Assembly (NCBI GenBank): GCA_035352555.1
Contig: DAOPXW010000081.1
Span: forward strand, 1 to 7,155
From: UBA2922 sp035352555
GTDB taxonomy: Bacteria; Bacillota; Clostridia; Oscillospirales; Oscillospiraceae
Reading direction: 5' to 3'
DNA: 7,155 nt
This document shows, one piece after another, positions 5,903 to 7,155 of this stretch. The translations under genes and the position numbers were made by a program. Within the stretch, counting starts at the first letter, position 1. Each line of letters opens with the position of its first letter. A model generated the notes under the pieces. The model made no database searches. It saw nothing but the letters and a program-made list of their open reading frames with translations, and had not been told where the DNA came from.

Positions 5903-5940
5903 AGTTCTCACCAATTCATTAAAAGTCGTAAGCGGCAGTC

Positions 5941-5969
5941 ATTGTACCATATCGCCGCGGACTTTGCAA
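5941..5969 (-). promoter_or_regulatory. Sigma-A promoter of dnaJ
   Basis: On the minus strand, TTGCAA (5969-5964) and TACAAT (5946-5941) are separated by 17 bp. The predicted start is near 5934, about 32 nt before the dnaJ ATG. I see no CIRCE element (TTAGCACTC-N9-GAGTGCTAA) and no CtsR-like direct repeat here, so this promoter looks constitutive and independent of heat-shock repressors. Confidence 0.78.
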
Positions 5970-5980
5970 TACGCGAAGCG

Positions 5981-6007
5981 CAGGGGCGGATGGTTCGTCC
6001 GCCCCTG
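5981..6007 (-). terminator. Hairpin after dnaK: terminator or dispersed intergenic repeat
   Basis: CAGGGGCGGA (5981-5990) pairs perfectly with TCCGCCCCTG (5998-6007) around a 7-nt loop, and GCG/CGC just outside can extend the stem with one unpaired base. It begins 13 nt past the dnaK stop. On the minus strand no U-tract follows (GCGCTTCGCG), so it is a poor intrinsic terminator. It may act as an attenuator, an mRNA-stabilising 3' end or a copy of an extragenic palindrome. Confidence 0.55.
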
Positions 6008-6020
6008 CCGCAAAAACGGT

Positions 6021-7155
6021 TTACTTCTTGTCGTCGTCCACGGGGGTGTAATCCGCGTCGTAATACTGCTGGCCGCCGTTGTCGCCGCCCTGCGGGCCCT
6101 GTGCGCCGCCGGCCTGATTGGGGTCGAAGCCCGCGCCGGGCTGGCCCTGCGCTCCGGTCTGCTGATAGAGCTTCTCGGAGACCTTGTAGAAGGCCTGGGT
6201 CAACTCCTCGGTGGCAGACTTGATCGCCGCGGTGTCGCTGCCCTGAAGGGCGGTCTTGAGGGAGGCGAGCTTGCCTTCCACCTCGCTCTTGTCGGCGGGA
6301 TCCAGCTTGTCGCCCATCTCCTGCAGGGTCTTTTCGGTCTGATAGACCATCTGGTCTCCCTGGTTGCGGGTATCGACCTCTTCCTTGCGCTTGGTATCCT
6401 CCGTGGCAAACTGCTCGGCTTCCTTGACGGCTTTCTCGATGTCGGCCTTGGACATGTTGCTGGAGGAGGTAATGGTGATGTGCTGCTCCTTGCTGGTGCC
6501 CAGATCCTTGGCGGAGACGTTCACGATGCCGTTGGCGTCAATATCGAAGGTGACCTCGATCTGCGGCACGCCGCGTCTCGCAGGGGCGATGCCGTCCAGA
6601 TGGAAGCGGCCCAGGGACTTGTTGTACTGCGCCATCTCGCGCTCGCCCTGCAGCACGTTGACCTCCACGGAGGTCTGGTTGTCGGCGGCGGTGGAGAACA
6701 CCTGGCTCTTCTTGGTGGGGATGGTGGTGTTCCGCTCAATGAGCGGAGTCATCACGCTGCCCAGGGTTTCGATACCCAAAGACAGGGGGGTTACATCCAG
6801 CAACAGCACATCGCTGACCTTGTCGTCACCGGAAAGGATGGCACCCTGGATGGATGCGCCAATGGCCACAACTTCATCAGGGTTCAGGCTGCGGTTGGGC
6901 TTCTTACCAAAGTACTTTTCCACTGCTTCCTGCACTGCGGGGATACGGGTGCTTCCACCCACCAGCAGCACTTCCTGGATATCCGAAGTGCTCAGCTTGG
7001 CATCTTGCATCGCCTTCCTGCAGGGGCCAAGGGAACGTTCCACCAGGTCGGCAGTCAAACGGTTGAATTCAGCCAGGCTAAGGTCCAGATTCAAGTGCTT
7101 GGGGCCGGTGGCATCCGCTGTGATAAACGGCAGGTTGATATTTGTGCTTTGCGTG
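6021..7155 (-). CDS. dnaK: Chaperone DnaK (Hsp70), partial: N-terminal part outside the window
   Basis: DnaK is the ATP-driven cytosolic Hsp70 that works with DnaJ and GrpE in protein folding. Only the last 377 residues are visible. The reading frame is open to the right edge and begins TQSTNINLPFITADATGPKH, matching an internal part of the ATPase domain, so roughly 250 residues are missing. Visible parts are the ATPase phosphate/adenosine region LLVGGSTRIP (63-72), the conserved linker DVLLLDVTPLSLG (115-127), the substrate-binding beta domain (about 128-230) and the helical lid (about 235-330). A Gly/Gln/Pro-rich tail follows, and the protein ends in an acidic DADYTPVDDDKK. A TTG at 7094 is internal, not a start. 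Codon choice changes abruptly near 6737-6770: upstream Glu codons are all GAA and Gly often GGT, while downstream GAG and GGC dominate. The promoter and any CIRCE site lie outside the window. Confidence 0.96.
   Translation of the reverse strand, partial: TQSTNINLPFITADATGPKHLNLDLSLAEFNRLTADLVERSLGPCRKAMQDAKLSTSDIQEVLLVGGSTRIPAVQEAVEKYFGKKPNRSLNPDEVVAIGASIQGAILSGDDKVSDVLLLDVTPLSLGIETLGSVMTPLIERNTTIPTKKSQVFSTAADNQTSVEVNVLQGEREMAQYNKSLGRFHLDGIAPARRGVPQIEVTFDIDANGIVNVSAKDLGTSKEQHITITSSSNMSKADIEKAVKEAEQFATEDTKRKEEVDTRNQGDQMVYQTEKTLQEMGDKLDPADKSEVEGKLASLKTALQGSDTAAIKSATEELTQAFYKVSEKLYQQTGAQGQPGAGFDPNQAGGAQGPQGGDNGGQQYYDADYTPVDDDKK

Noticed and set aside
5903..5914. TTG start for dnaJ four codons upstream
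   Set aside because: It would overlap the Shine-Dalgarno of the standard ATG start, and DnaJ proteins begin close to the MAEKRDYYEVLG sequence.
5903..6020. Search for CIRCE (HrcA) or CtsR operators upstream of dnaJ
   Set aside because: Neither TTAGCACTC/GAGTGCTAA arms nor GGTCAAA direct repeats are present.
4640..6223. 527-codon open frame on the + strand across dnaJ
   Set aside because: It is antisense to dnaJ and rich in Ala, Gly, Val and His. It has no known motif and runs across the dnaJ promoter and hairpins.
7092..7094. TTG as a start for dnaK
   Set aside because: The frame stays open to the window edge and the 20 residues before it (ending ATGPKH) match DnaK, so the gene is truncated only by the window.

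Overview
The window looks like chromosomal housekeeping DNA from a GC-rich member of the Clostridia (Bacillota), probably Oscillospiraceae/Ruminococcaceae-like. This placement is inferred from GC-rich coding sequence (about 55-65% in the stretches I counted), AGGAGG-type Shine-Dalgarno sites, sigma-A promoters with 17-bp spacers, GC-rich hairpin terminators with T-runs, and the gene families present. I see no phage, transposase, CRISPR, tRNA or rRNA.

Layout, left to right: (1) a terminator of an unseen upstream gene, a near-consensus promoter, gpsA (+) and its terminator; (2) a roughly 190-bp gene-free stretch with three short hairpins; (3) trxA (-); (4) a membrane-anchored VanY-type D,D-carboxypeptidase (-); (5) a compact divergent promoter region; (6) a two-gene (+) unit encoding an MBL-fold metal-dependent hydrolase and a YitT-family membrane protein, ending in a bidirectional terminator shared with (7) a MarR-family regulator (-), which has its own promoter and a palindromic candidate operator at its start site; (8) dnaJ (-) with its own promoter; (9) the 3' part of dnaK (-), running off the right edge.

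Functionally these are phospholipid precursor synthesis (GpsA), thiol redox balance (TrxA), peptidoglycan trimming (VanY-like), protein folding (DnaK/DnaJ), and three less defined genes (MBL hydrolase, YitT, MarR). Nearly every transcription unit has a visible promoter and terminator, so the region reads as a series of short independent units. The exceptions are the hydrolase/YitT pair and the dnaK-dnaJ order, which is conserved even though dnaJ has its own promoter.

No undescribed system is evident. The best leads are an abrupt codon-usage change inside dnaK, the candidate MarR operator, the back-to-back divergent promoters, and two unexplained intergenic structured stretches.
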